Origin: Sparassis latifolia
Taxonomy: Eukaryota > Basidiomycota > Agaricomycetes > Polyporales > Sparassidaceae
NCBI GenBank assembly: GCA_018466975.1
Contig: CM031561.1
Span: forward strand, 5,439,111-5,503,110
DNA: 64,000 bases
Direction: 5' to 3'
Part shown: positions 38,381 through 49,170 of the stretch, piece after piece
Layout of the letters: every line of letters starts with the position of its first letter
Numbering within the stretch: position 1 is the first letter of the stretch
Notes under the pieces: model-generated
Databases searched by the model: none
What the model was told of the DNA's origin: nothing
Seen by the model: the letters and a program-made list of their open reading frames with translations, nothing else
Program-made: the position numbers and the translations under genes

Positions 38381-38878
38381 ATGGTGTGTCGCCTTTCTCA
38401 CCGTCAGCGTGGTCGCGATGCTCACTGCTCTCGATGTGTAGGCTGCTCAGGCAACGTTCAAGTCCATCAAGGCCGTCGTGCCTCTCCTTGACCGTGTCCT
38501 CGTCCAGCGGTTCAAGCAGGACGCGGTACGTCAATGATGTTCATTATAGTGAGACCTCAGCGGGGTGCTCACCGTGTTCGTGTGAAGAAAACCGCATCCG
38601 GTATCTTCCTGCCTACCTCTGCGACCAACCAGCCCCTCCCAGAGGCGACCGTGATCGCCGTCGGCCCTGGTGCGCCGAATAAGGACGGTCAGGTCCTACC
38701 TACGTCGGTCAGAGCTGGGGACCGTGTTTTGTTGCCCGGTTGGGGTGGCAATGCGATCAAGGTCGGCGAGGAGGTGAGCGTATCGATGCGAGTCGTCTGG
38801 GCTCGATGCTGATTGTTACGTGTGTAGGAGTACTTCCTCTTCAGGGACTCCGAGATCCTCGCGAAAATCCAGGAGTGA
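38381..38878 (+). CDS. hsp10: Mitochondrial 10-kDa heat shock protein (Hsp10, GroES co-chaperonin)
   Basis: Exons 38381..38383, 38442..38525, 38588..38773 and 38828..38878 join to 107 aa: MAAQATFKSIKAVVPLLDRV, LVQRFKQDA, KTASGIFLPTSATNQPLPEA, TVIAVGPGAPNKDGQVLP, DRVLLPGWGGNAIKV and EYFLFRDSEILAKIQE. It covers the full length of the Cpn10 family, which forms the heptameric lid of Hsp60 in the mitochondrial matrix. The first exon is only the start codon ATG, followed by GTGTGT; the acceptor ATGTGTAG restores MAAQA, which matches the family N-terminus, whereas the later ATG at 38418 meets an in-frame TAG. A longer exon 3 from the acceptor after ACCTCAG would add nine residues and is less likely. 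Intact. Confidence 0.93.
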
Positions 38879-40219
38879 GCGGTTTCCGTAGCTTGAGGTT
38901 AGCGAGCTATCACGTTGAGGTTCTGGCGGGGATCTTACTTCGAAAAAAGTTTGCTACCATCTGCACCGTATCAAATACTAATTTTTCTGTCATTGTTATC
39001 TGCGCATACCCTTGCAATTCTATGCACACTCCGCTCATCAACTGCCAGCGTCCATTTCTGGCAATGGTATGAGAATGGTATACGCTACAGATGCCCCCTC
39101 AGTCGTGGCTTAGTCGATTAGCCCTCATGGGCCATCCATGGGCCAAAACTGTGAGTTCCGTTTAATGTTCTCAAGTTTGCGTTCTGGGTTGCTTCTCTCC
39201 CTTCGTGAGTACATATCCGCTCGAAATTAGCAACGACTTTGTCTCGTGAGTTGTTACAGCTGGGTAGTGACGACTCTCTACACCGTACATCGACTAGTGA
39301 TTTGTAAGTACCTTCTGACCTTCCGGCAGGACGTTTGGCTGCCGACACTACCACAATATCAATAGCGCATGAGTTTCTACACAGCAGTGTATTTCCTTCG
39401 TTCTCAGGTCAGTAAGTCGATAGGATCGATGCTTTCTGGGTCAGCGCAATCAATTATCTTCTTAATCGCTCTATAAGCTGAATCACCGCGGCAGCATGCT
39501 TGACTGCTTTGGAAAGCGAAACCGGGAGCCATATTGGCCCGAGTTCGTGATCCGAAATGGGTTCTTGGAGAATTTGCAGAATATGATCGGAGATGGTACG
39601 TGGTCGTCCGGTGTATGTTGCTTCCAGTTCGTCCCTCACCATCTTCAGGTTGTTGATCGCCTTGGCTGACATCCCTCCGCTGCTGCCTGTACTCGATGGA
39701 GGAAACGGCCGTTATGCTATCCTCGACAAGCTGCTTCTAGTTGTCAGCGTTCTCAGTGGCACGTGTGACGATATTGGATATCGAATGCTTTAGTTCGAGT
39801 AGAGCGTCGGATGAGCGGGGAGCGGCATGTATACGAGTGCGTGGTCCTTCACGCCTCGGTTTGAGCATGCCGATGCTCTTACGTGTTGTCCTCGCGGCCA
39901 CGAAGACCCGTGTTCTGCTTGTAAACCTCGGATCTTCGCTCTCGGTGCAGGCCACCATGCTTCATATGTGCGGCGTGCACCCGAGGATCTCTCACCGAGC
40001 AGCTCGTCTGGATTTCGCAAAATGGCTCCCCCTCTCAAACCACCCAGAACATCATGCTCCTCCTGCAGCAGTACCCGATCCTCATGAACGAGATGCTCGT
40101 CTTCTTCTGCGAGTCTATCCATCCATCGTATGCAAAGGCCGAAGACCTACTGAATATTCTTTGTACCCCTAGCCAGTGCCCAACTGCTGTCCCAAATTCT
40201 CGGTACGCAACCGCGGGGT
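38879..40219. other. No gene confidently recognised
   Basis: Short frames exist on both strands, including a 72-aa minus-strand frame at 39454-39672 (with DHILQILQEP) and a 143-aa plus-strand frame at 39741-40172. On the plus strand near 40050-40150 QQYPILMNEMLVFFCESI can be read and may belong to the SNF2-like gene that follows, but I could not connect the exons. Confidence 0.35.
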
Positions 40220-41119
40220 AACCAGTCCTCGCCTTCTGGCAGCGGCGGCGCTTCCCCCGTCGTAGTCGGTGGGGTCGTCGGCGGGATCGTGAGCAATGGC
40301 GACGGCTTGCGGTACGACCTGGAGGCCCCGGTGCATCGCATCGACCTGGGCTGCGAGGACCAATATGAGGTGTGTGGTGCGTTTCTCTGAGTAGCGGTAT
40401 TGCTGAAGGACGGGTGTGCGCACAGAATGGTCGAGTTCGTGACGCGGACGATCGACAAAATGCGTCGCATGGGATTACTGTCAACGCTGCGATGGAGAAG
40501 CTGGGGCTGCACGAGTATGCTCTTCCGTTGTGCATGTATTAATTTTGGTGTGCTGAATTTTGCGTGGTAGCCCTCGCGACCTGCTCCCGGGTCTTGAAGT
40601 GCGCCTCTTGCCGCACCAGGCTATTGGCGTGAACTGGTAAGTATTGGTCCATGCCTCTCCGCTGTCCCGCGCAGAACACCGTTTCAATAGGATGCTTGAT
40701 CAAGAACGCAATACTCCGCGCAAAGGTGGCATCCTAGCGTACGTCTACGCCAACCTCCCTTGTTCACCTTCTTATATTAGCTCTGCGCTTAGACGACATG
40801 GGTCTAGATACGTTTCTCTCGACGACGTGAGATTAGATGTTAATTCGTCATGTAGGCAAGGGTGCAAATGATTGCAACGATGGCAATGAACCAGCCCGGC
40901 GAGGGCGACACGCACCGCCCGACGCTCATCGTCGTTCCCGCCGCGTTGCTCCTCCAGGTACGTTCGCTCTCCAACAGGCATTCCGAATGAGATATTGACT
41001 GCGTGACGCGCGCAGTGGAAGGAGGAAATTGAAACGAAGACGAACGGGATGTTCTCCGTGCACATCCGGCATGGACGCGAGAAAACTAAGTCACTCCCGA
41101 AGCTCGCAGACAAAGACGT
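40220..41119 (+). pseudogene. SNF2-family (Rad5/Rad16-like) helicase, truncated and mutated
   Basis: Exon-like pieces in order read DGLRYDLEAPVHRIDLG, PRDLLPGLEVRLLPHQAIGV and W, MLDQERNTPRKGGILA, DDMGL, MIATMAMNQPGEG, PTLIVVPAALLLQ and WKEEIETKTNGMFSVHIRHG. This is the start of a SNF2 ATPase domain (LLPHQ-x-GV motif, Walker A and LIVVPAALLLQW). The gene is broken: around Walker A the expected donor after GGTCTAG reads ATACGT instead of GTACGT, and after GGCAAG two bases are missing before GGTGCAAATG, so the Lys-Thr frame is lost. The coding match stops after KLADKDV at 41119, where the dispersed repeat begins, and the rest of the helicase is absent. Confidence 0.8.
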
Positions 41120-41139
41120 GCGTACCCATAGCTCCCACC

Positions 41140-42240
41140 CTATATTGCGTGCCACGCAATCAGAGGAACTTATCTCATTTGTTAACCTTCTCCGCCACGG
41201 CAAATCTTGTTCCGGGACATTGGAAGTTGCTGCCAGGATGCTGCCGATGTGGACAGTCACCCGCCTATGACATGCGGCGCTCAGATTTTGCAGCGTGAAC
41301 AGGAATATTGAACTACAAGGATTGAAGACGGAGGCTATTCGGAGAACGTACATCACTTGGGAGCTTGAATCGCAGTGCATCTGCGTCGCATATATAACTA
41401 CTGTACAGAGTGACACTAACTCCGAGCCTCGTACCTCTTGGACATACAGAATCTGTTACGTCGCACGATAGGAGGGTCAATTCCGAGTCTGGTCAGAAGC
41501 AGGTCCTTAAAAGTGTGAGTAAATGACACCTCTACTGCACTCTCGAGAACTAACGACTGCAGTCGTGATCGGCACCCTAGTCGCTCACGCACGGGCCGAA
41601 ACTATTTCTGTCATTCATCATTCTCTCTCAGGCGTCACGATCACAAGTTCCGAACATCATCATCTTGTAAAGTTTTTGAACACTGCGTCAGACTCGGAGG
41701 AGTTTCCTTCATTTGCTAACCTTCCACGGCACGAAAAAACTCCATTCGGACACCTTAGAGATCGTTAGCACAATGCTGCTATGCTGATGACGTGGATCAT
41801 CAGCCGCCTATAACATGCGGAACTCAGGGTCGGCAGCGCAGACAGGATCGAACTGCCAGGATTGAATACGGAGACCCCACCACGGGCGTGAATATTACGA
41901 CTACGAGGACGTACGTCGCTAGAGCCTGAATTGCGGCCGCGCACCTGCATTCAGGCGCAGATATATCTACTGTACAAAGTAACACCGATCATGACTGCGG
42001 GCTCGTAAGTTCTCGAGAATGCAGTAGAGGGAGATGTCATTTACTCACACTTCAAGGACATGTCTCCTCAACCAGACTCGGAAATGGACGCTCCTATCGT
42101 GCGATATAACAGACTCTGCCCGATGAATAAGAATCGGTGGAATGTTGTGAAAAGAAATGATACCGCACCTCAGGAAACATTACTGCCGGCCTTCCCTACT
42201 TTATTGCGGTCACCCTTTGCCTGGTTCCCCACCGCGACTG
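41140..42240. repeat. Dispersed repeat family, copies 2 and 3 with an inverted piece
   Basis: 41145-41430 matches 12290-12520 in direct orientation; 41430-41590 is an inverted match to 12520-12660; 41640-42240 is a further direct but more diverged copy of 12240-12770. The arrangement puts an inverted repeat (41430-41590 against 41980-42110) around the second copy. Words such as TCTCGAGAA, GCAGTAGAG and CCTATCGTGCGA mark the arms. Confidence 0.6.
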
Positions 42241-42356
42241 CGTGATCCGCGGGAGTAGGCATGTTGCGGCTCTCTTTCATGGTAATATCATCCATTAGAT
42301 CGATACCCCCACGTGCTGCAGATTTTGATGTCAGCTTGATCGTCCCTAGACATGGT

Positions 42357-42734
42357 TTAAACGATTTCTACGGTGGTAGGTGTGCAGCGCGGACTCGTAC
42401 CAAGTATGACTACGGTGGGTTTCTTAATGCCGTGGCCTCCGTCGTCGTATGGGAGGACGTAGTCTCTGTACACCGTAACAAAGAAGCTGCTGACTTGATG
42501 CCACGTTTCTGGATCTCTGACAACCATGCCCTGAACCATGCTAACATCTGAGCGACGCTCCCCCGATCCATAAGATGGCCGGGTTCGGTCAATCAACGTC
42601 GGGTTGATATCCAGGATTTGGATTTCGAGGATCCTAGTAGAGAAAAGCGCTTGAAAGTCGTTATATACGGATACATGTGTACCGTCAGTGGCCTTCCAGA
42701 GCAACAGGTTCGTAGCCGGGAGCTGCGGTATCAT
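42357..42734 (-). CDS. Small conserved protein of unknown function, copy B
   Basis: A 125-aa frame from the ATG at 42734, paralogous over its whole length to 12875-13249. Conserved positions include LPATNLLLWKATDGTHVS, FQALFSTRILEIQILDIN, TWHQVSSFF and VILGTSP. It lies 643 bp beyond the stop of the 213-aa gene on the same strand. The family is unknown; a role cannot be given. Confidence 0.45.
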   Translation of the reverse strand: MIPQLPATNLLLWKATDGTHVSVYNDFQALFSTRILEIQILDINPTLIDRTRPSYGSGERRSDVSMVQGMVVRDPETWHQVSSFFVTVYRDYVLPYDDGGHGIKKPTVVILGTSPRCTPTTVEIV

Positions 42735-43079
42735 ACTGGGAGGAACGAAGCTGCGTGATTGATGAGCGCTCGACGTCGTCAGATACAGATATCCAGAGGC
42801 TCGAAGGTTGAAGCGGAGTGTCTACAACTACCTTTGGGAGACTATCGACGTCATCATCCAACGTATTTCACCGTCCACGAGAAGTGTTTTAGCGGAACAC
42901 TGGGCAGCTGAATTTGCTTAGCTGTAGGCATCTCAGTCTATGCTAATAGAGTCTTCTGTAAATATATCGGTCGACCAGCCATTGATGTTCCCAAGATGGC
43001 CGTTAATTGAAGCAAGACTGTGGTATGTACGCTGAAATGAAACGATCGGTGCCTCTCCGAGCATGCGATGCCTTGAAAT

Positions 43080-43360
43080 ATTCAAGTACTCACCGTCAAT
43101 ACAGCATCTCTGGACTCTGAGTAGTATCTAATATCATGGGACCAGTCAACGCTCTATGCATGATGCAACGCGTTCTCGTGATACTCGCCTGTCTCCGCCA
43201 GATATACCGAGTGCTCCCCGTGATGAGAAGACAACTTACGGCTCGAAGTCGATGGTCATCCTGCGCGTCGGTGCAACTGAAACATCTGTCAGCATTCAAA
43301 GTTCAACATCCAAGAACGAAACTTGGTAAAATCAGCGCACTTCTAATCTCTTGGCTGGGG
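43080..43360. repeat. Segment duplicated at 13560-13830
   Basis: See the entry at 13560-13830. In this copy a GTAAGT donor is intact on the minus strand after CATCGACTTCGAGCC. Confidence 0.5.
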
Positions 43361-43376
43361 TTCAACGTTGCAACGT

Positions 43377-44073
43377 TCAATCTTCCCTCTCGGCCCATTT
43401 CCCATGCTCGTCCATCCGCACGTCGAACTGCCACGTCTGCGTATCCATCCACTGGTCACGGAGGAACGCGTCCCAGAAGCGCACATGTACCTCTCCCGCG
43501 CCGTCGAAGAAGTAGCCCACGACGCGTGGATCCGGGCCGAGATACTCATGTCTGTGGACCGAAGCAGCGCTCAACGACACGGAAGAAAGACGCGACACAT
43601 ACGCACCGCGCGTCGGTGCAGAATGGAGAGCACGCTGACCTCCGCGGGACGACGTCGTCCGCCGTAACATAATTCGGCCCGCGCTCGCACAGCTGTACTC
43701 CATCCAGACGACTAATAACGTCCCTCTCCTTGTCCCCGTCACGTCTGCCCTTCTCGCCCCCGCGCACCTCCTCGAGGTAGAACCGGTGCACGAGCACGTT
43801 CAGGTCCGCGCCCGAGTGCACGGCGCGCACCTCGAGCCCTCCGCGCGCGCGGTACGTCCGCGGGAGGTGTATGCGCGTGCGCTCCGGCGCGGCACACTTT
43901 TCGAGCGGCCAGCGGTGCACGGGCCACGCCGCCGCCGCGCGTCGGTAGTCGCGTAGCTGCTTGAGCGCGTCCTGCCGCTCTTTTTCACCAGAGCCCGGCT
44001 TGGGCTGTGGCCTGCTGGGCTTCACAGCGTTCTTGGGGAGTGCGAGCTCGCGGGGTTCGTCTTTGATTGCCAT
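43377..44073 (-). CDS. 213-aa protein of unknown function, intact copy
   Basis: Exons 44073..43607 and 43551..43377 join in phase 2 across a 55-bp intron (GTGCGT to CACAG). The protein starts MAIKDEPRELALPKNAV and contains LKQLRDYRRAAAAWPVH, RTRIHLPRTYRARGGLEVRA, ADLNVLVHRFYLEEV, GVQLCERGPNYVTADDVVP, and after the intron HEYLGPDPRVVGYFFDGAGE, VHVRFWDAFLRDQWMDTQTW. It is globular and acidic-basic mixed, with no signal peptide or membrane segment. The broken paralog at 13890-14620 supports the gene model, because the intron and flanking codons align. Family not recognised. Confidence 0.7.
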
Positions 44074-44279
44074 CCTGGAGGATTATTATATACAGATAGT
44101 AGAATGTCTGACGACAGGCAGCAGGCGGTGGAACAGGAGAAATTTTCCTGCCCGATGCGGCAATAGACGATCCTTTTTCGGAGGGTAGGAAAGCTCGGGC
44201 TCCGCCGAAAGTTCGCCTTCTCCTCGATCGGTAGGCGGTCATGTATTTTTCAGTATTAAACCCTCTCTAATTCTATCGC

Positions 44280-46860
44280 TATTTCATAGGCGAGCGCAAG
44301 GTGTTATAATAATCGGGATATTCACGAGTCCCGCCTGTACGAACGCAACGTTATATGGCAGCGCAAGGTTCGGCGTCAGCAAAGGTGAGGAGAAACACCA
44401 TTTGAACGCGCACGTCGTGGACGGAAGGGCGCACAGACATATGGTGAACGAAGTAAACATCAGTTCGTACCTCAAATCGAGGCATTGATATCCGACCGAC
44501 TCCGCCACTCCCGGCCGGTGAAAACTTTTCGAGCAGCGCCACATCCCTCGTCCATGAACCGACGAGAACACCGGCGCCGATCCAGCGTATACGTATTCCA
44601 ACGAGGAAACGCGCTGGCAACCCCTCCGGCCTACATACCCCAGGACGACGACGCGGAAGAGCATGGGGTCTGACGATGATATAATTATATACAGCTCGAT
44701 CGCTGGTTCGTACAGCGTTCGGTAGATATGGACATGAGCAAGCCACAACGAACGTCCGCCGGGTGCTGCTACTGCTGCTACGCGCTCCGCGTAAGCTCGT
44801 CGACGTCTCGATCGTGCGCCGCGAAGTAAGTAGCCGTCCCAGAGGGTGAAGCGCACCGAGACGCACGAACCCGTCCAGCGACGACGACGCCGACGAGAAA
44901 GAGTGTGACCATCCACAGGACTAGGGTTCCAACGGGCGTTCGGAGATTGCACTTCGAGTCGGGCGCGCGACTCGAGGAAAGCCGGCATCGAGCTACCTGT
45001 CTCCACGTCTAACCCGCGGTCAACATCGCGTCAGCACAAGCCCGCATGTTCGTCGACCGCGTCCTCAACACCAGTATCCGACATCCCAATCCGAGTGCAG
45101 AAGCATCTCAGCGCCCCCGTGCATATCCGAGTCGGAAGCGAGCCGCGACGAGTTCACATGACGAAGACACGCCTCAATCCTCGCACCAACAGCGCGCGAC
45201 GAGGCGGCCCGCTCGACGTCTCGCATCCGTCGGTCTGCAGCAGCCCGCAGGTCGAGAGAGAAAGACGGAAAGCCACACCGTGTACACGCACCCCGGGCAT
45301 AGCTTTGCCCCCAAGACAACCCTGGTGGCGCTTGCACGTGAGGCCGAGGCAACTAGGGGGAACCGACACCGCGCGGAGCTGAGAGCGCAGGTACGCACCT
45401 GTGGGCGCGCGTGTGCCATCGAAGATCGAAGCGTGCCCAGCGCATATATATCGGCCGCCTTCTGGATCTCCTACGCAGAAGGACGGGAGCTCCGATCTGG
45501 GTGTGTCTCACGCGGAACGCGTGCTGGGTTCCTGGCTTCATGGCGCAAATGGAGAGCGCGAAGCGCGGCTTCACCTCGGCGAAAAGAGGAGAGAGACACG
45601 TCCGACAGAGCGTGTGCGTCCTCCGCGAGGGGTTGGGATATATATAAGCGTTGTAGCGGCGGGAGTGCGCAGGGAGAGACTTGCGCGACGTGTGCGTCGC
45701 TAGGACAAGGGCAGTCGCTGGTGCATCGCATGACGTCCCGAGGTCCGGCGCCCAAGGGTGGCCAGTGGTTCAGAAGCGCCTTGAGCACAGGAAGCATCCA
45801 CACCGCGAAGAGAAGCAAGACCGCGGGCGCTGGATGAGCCAACCCCGCGCACTCCAGAATAGCACGAACACCCACGCACGGCGCGCACCTCACTCAGCAC
45901 CAGCAGCACAAACAGCTAACGCCTCCTCGCACAGATACGACACAGGGGCCGCCAAGCCCCGTCCTGGCGGCAACTGCCAGCTCGCCAGGCACGCAAAATG
46001 GATCCGTGCGCCGCTCTCCTTCCCCGCACGAGGCTATCGACCCCGACGACGTCCGGTGCACCGATAACCGCGCGCACGCATCGCGGCTGCGATCGGACGC
46101 GAGCGGGGGTGCTCGGGCTGCGCGCACGGAGCATTTTTTTTTGAAGATGGGTTTCTTATCTCTGCGTCGTATCGTCATCACAGCCGCAAGCGAGACCGAA
46201 TTGCAAAAGACCGGGAGGTGACTCGCCCGTGTGCCAGCCTCGCAGCGGTGTCCTATATCCCATGCCTGTTCTCCGTGGCAGACCAAGGCTGATCGCTGAC
46301 GCTGCGGGTGCCAGATGCCGTACGCCTGACAGTCGCCTGTGGGAGCGGAGGACGGATATGGGCAGGGGTTCGCAGCACAGGAGGCCGTGAGCGAGCAGGC
46401 ACGGTGGCGTATATAGCTGTGACGTGCGTCTCGTACCTGGCACTGCGGTGCCGTTGTCGGACTCGGAGGAGATGATCTTCGATGCCCACAGAGGATCGGA
46501 GTGAAAGAGAGGAGAGACGGCGGGCATGTGATTATTGTGGTGCTGGGCGGGGAGCTCGAGCTCGAGACCTGGCCGGGCGTGCTCGAGCGTTTCCGGACGA
46601 CGACGGACGACGATAACGGGTGGACATGAACGGCGAGCGCGCGCTGTGGCGGACAAACTCCGCGTAAACTGTTCAGGCGTCGTCGCCGGATTTGGAGAAG
46701 CAAGTTGCGAGATTGGCGGGAGATGATCGAGTTCGCGTCTTCGCTGGCACGTGAGCTGCTTCTTTGCTGGGTGAAACGCGGCTGGTCGCGCGACACTGGG
46801 ATGCAGCCTCGGTGGGTTTGCGTGCGCAGGGAGCGTCGGGGGCGGGTGCTGGTGTTCCTG
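44280..46860. other. Long GC-rich intergenic region, no gene recognised
   Basis: About 2.6 kb with many overlapping open frames on both strands, as expected from high GC. The longest (263 aa plus at 45046-45837, 323 aa minus at 45894-46865) have Arg/Ser/Ala-rich composition and no motif or consistent splice pattern. It lies upstream of the ammonium transporter and may hold distal control sequence. Confidence 0.4.
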
Positions 46861-46904
46861 GGCAAATAATCTGTGGAGATCTGGAGAGATGATCATCGGG
46901 AGGG

Positions 46905-46955
46905 CGATAAATTCCCGGCGCGCCATTGGGCGATAAGCTGCAGAAGCCGTTATCG
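46905..46955 (+). promoter_or_regulatory. Cluster of three GATA-factor sites upstream of the ammonium transporter
   Basis: CGATAA at 46905-46910 and 46931-46936 and the inverse TTATCG at 46950-46955, all matching HGATAR, within 51 bases and 137-187 bases before the start codon. Fungal Amt/Mep genes are usually induced under nitrogen limitation by AreA/Nit2-type GATA activators, so these are credible operator sites. Confidence 0.55.
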
Positions 46956-47091
46956 CCAAGGACGCGCGCAGAGCTTTAATCGCTGCTCGTCCGCGTCTGC
47001 GCCCCTTCTTCTCTTCCACGAAGCCGCCTTCGCCTCCTGCCGTCTTCTCCCCCAAAGGCGAAACACTACTGCCCTCCCAGATCGCGCCGTC

Positions 47092-49170
47092 ATGGTCAAT
47101 GTAACTTACGACGCCTGTACGCCCTCTCGCGTGCCGCCCTCCTCCCCGTGCTCACCCCTTCCCCGCAGCTGGAGACATCAACTACTACGACCCCTCCACC
47201 GGCACGACCTATGTCTACAACAACGGCGACATCGCCTGGGTCCTCTGCTCCACCGCCCTCGTGTGGATCATGATTCCCGGCGTGGGCTACTTTTACGCCG
47301 GCCTCCTCCGTCGTAAAAACGCCCTCTCCATGATATGGGCGTCCATGATGTGCGTCGCCGTCGTCTCCTTCCAGGTCAGTTCATCTTTCCCGCCAATCCT
47401 TGCCTCGCTCTAACCCCGTTTTTATTCCAGTGGTTCTTCTGGGGGTAAGCTCCCCTTGGTTTTCGTTCCGGCGCCGGACTGACGCACGCGACCCCAGCTA
47501 TTCGTTGGCATTCAGCGACTCCGCCGACAGATATATTGGCAACCTGCGTGCGTATCGTCGACCCGCGCCACTCCTCGTCTGCGCACTGACCGCACGCCGT
47601 CCGCAGGCTATTTCGCCCTCAAGGGCGTCCTCGCACAGCCCTCCGTCGGGAGCGCGCGCATCCCCTCCCTCGCCTTCTGCGTCTTCCAGCTCATGTTCGC
47701 AGCCATCACGTATGCCCTCTCTCCCTTCCGCCTGCTTCTCCGCTAAACCGCGCCCGCAGACCCATGCTCGCCATCGGCGCGTTCGCCGAGCGCGGCCGCC
47801 TCGGGCCCATGATGGTCTTCGTCTTCGTCTGGTCCACCATCGTCTACGACCCCATCGCGTGCTGGACCTGGAACCCGAACGGGTGGTCCTTCGTCCTCGG
47901 CGGCCTCGACTTCGCCGGCGGCACCCCCGTGCACATCTCCTCCGGCTCCGCCGCGCTCGCCATCTCGATATACATGGGCAAGCGCCGCGGCTACGGCACC
48001 GAGCGCCTCGCGTACAAGCCCCAGAACACCACCTACGTCGTCCTCGGCACCATCTTCCTGTGGTTCGGCTGGTTCGGCTTCAACGGCGGCTCCGCGCTCT
48101 CCGCCAACTTGCGCGGCATCCAGGCGTGCATCGTGACGAACCTCGCCGCGAGCGTGGGCGGGATCACTTGGATGCTGTGGGTGCGTGCATGCGGCGGCTT
48201 CCCCGCGCTCTTACCTTTTTTTTTGTGGAAGGGGCTGATGATGTAGCACAGGATTACCGCCTCGAGCGCAAATGGTCCGCCGTCGGCTTCTGCTCCGGCG
48301 CCATCTCAGGGCTCGTCGCCATCACGCCCGGCTCCGGCTTCGTCGGCTCGCGTACGTCCCCCCCTCCCTTCCTTTCCCTTCCTTCCCTCCCCACGCTGAC
48401 TCGCATTTGCGCACCCGCCAGCCGCGGCGGTGCTGTTCGGCTTCATGGCCGGCACGGTGTGCAACTGGGCGACGCAGCTCAAGTTCCTCCTCGGGTACGA
48501 CGACTGTCTCGACGTGCGTCCGCCCCCCCTTCCCCTCCCTCACCTCCCTCTCCTCACTCACCCTCCCCTCCGGAATAGATCTTCGCGTCCCACGCGATCG
48601 GCGGCATCGTCGGAAACGTGCGCCCCTTCCTTCCTTCCTTTCTATAGAGAGAAGGAAAGGCTGACGAGGCGTGTGGCAGATCTTGACGGGCCTGTTCGCC
48701 CAAGCGAGCGTGGCGGACTTTGACAGGATCACGACCATCCCCGGCGGGTGGCTCGACCACCACTGGCGCCAGCTCGGCATCCAGCTCGCGGACTCCGTCT
48801 CCGGCCTGAGCTACTCCTTCGTCATGACCGTGAGCCGCGCTTTCCTCCCCCCGTTCCCCGTTTCGCTCCCTCCCTTTACTCTCCCCCCCCCCTTTGGTGC
48901 TGCGCCGTGCCGGTCGCTAACGCGTTCCCTCGACAGACGATCATCCTCTGGCTGATGCACTACATCCCGTACATGCGCCTGCGCGGGACGGAGGAGGCGG
49001 AGATCACGGGGATCGACGACGCCGAGATGGGCGAGTTCGCGTACGACTACGTCGGGTTCGACCTCGCCGCGTCCGGCGGGCACGCGGACGGCGAGGCGCC
49101 CGCGTCCGCGCCCGTGCCGGCGTCTGTGGACGCGAGCGTCGCGGACGAGAAGCAGGGGGAGGCGGCGTGA
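47092..49170 (+). CDS. Ammonium transporter (Amt/Mep family)
   Basis: Eleven exons join to 477 aa: 47092..47116, 47169..47374, 47431..47444, 47498..47547, 47607..47709, 47760..48180, 48252..48351, 48422..48513, 48579..48617, 48680..48829 and 48937..49170. All junctions are GT-AG and keep frame. It is a plasma-membrane channel with about 11 helices that passes ammonium. Family marks are IPGVGYFYAGLLRRKNALSM, CWTWNPNGW, DFAGGTPVHISSGSAAL with the first pore His, FLWFGWFGFNGGSAL, FASHAIGGIVGNILTGLFA with the second pore His, and the regulatory C-terminal EEAEITGIDDAEMGEFAYDY. Exon 3 is only 14 nt. The start MVNVTYDASGDINYYDP is of the usual Mep2-like length. Intact. Confidence 0.95.

Noticed and set aside
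44284..47055. Several open frames of 240-323 aa in GC-rich DNA upstream of the ammonium transporter
   Set aside because: They overlap in different frames on both strands, are Arg/Ser/Pro-rich and show no family motif; long frames are expected by chance at this GC content.
47400..48578. 392-aa plus-strand frame in the ammonium transporter locus
   Set aside because: It is the wrong frame of the spliced transporter exons and reads through introns.
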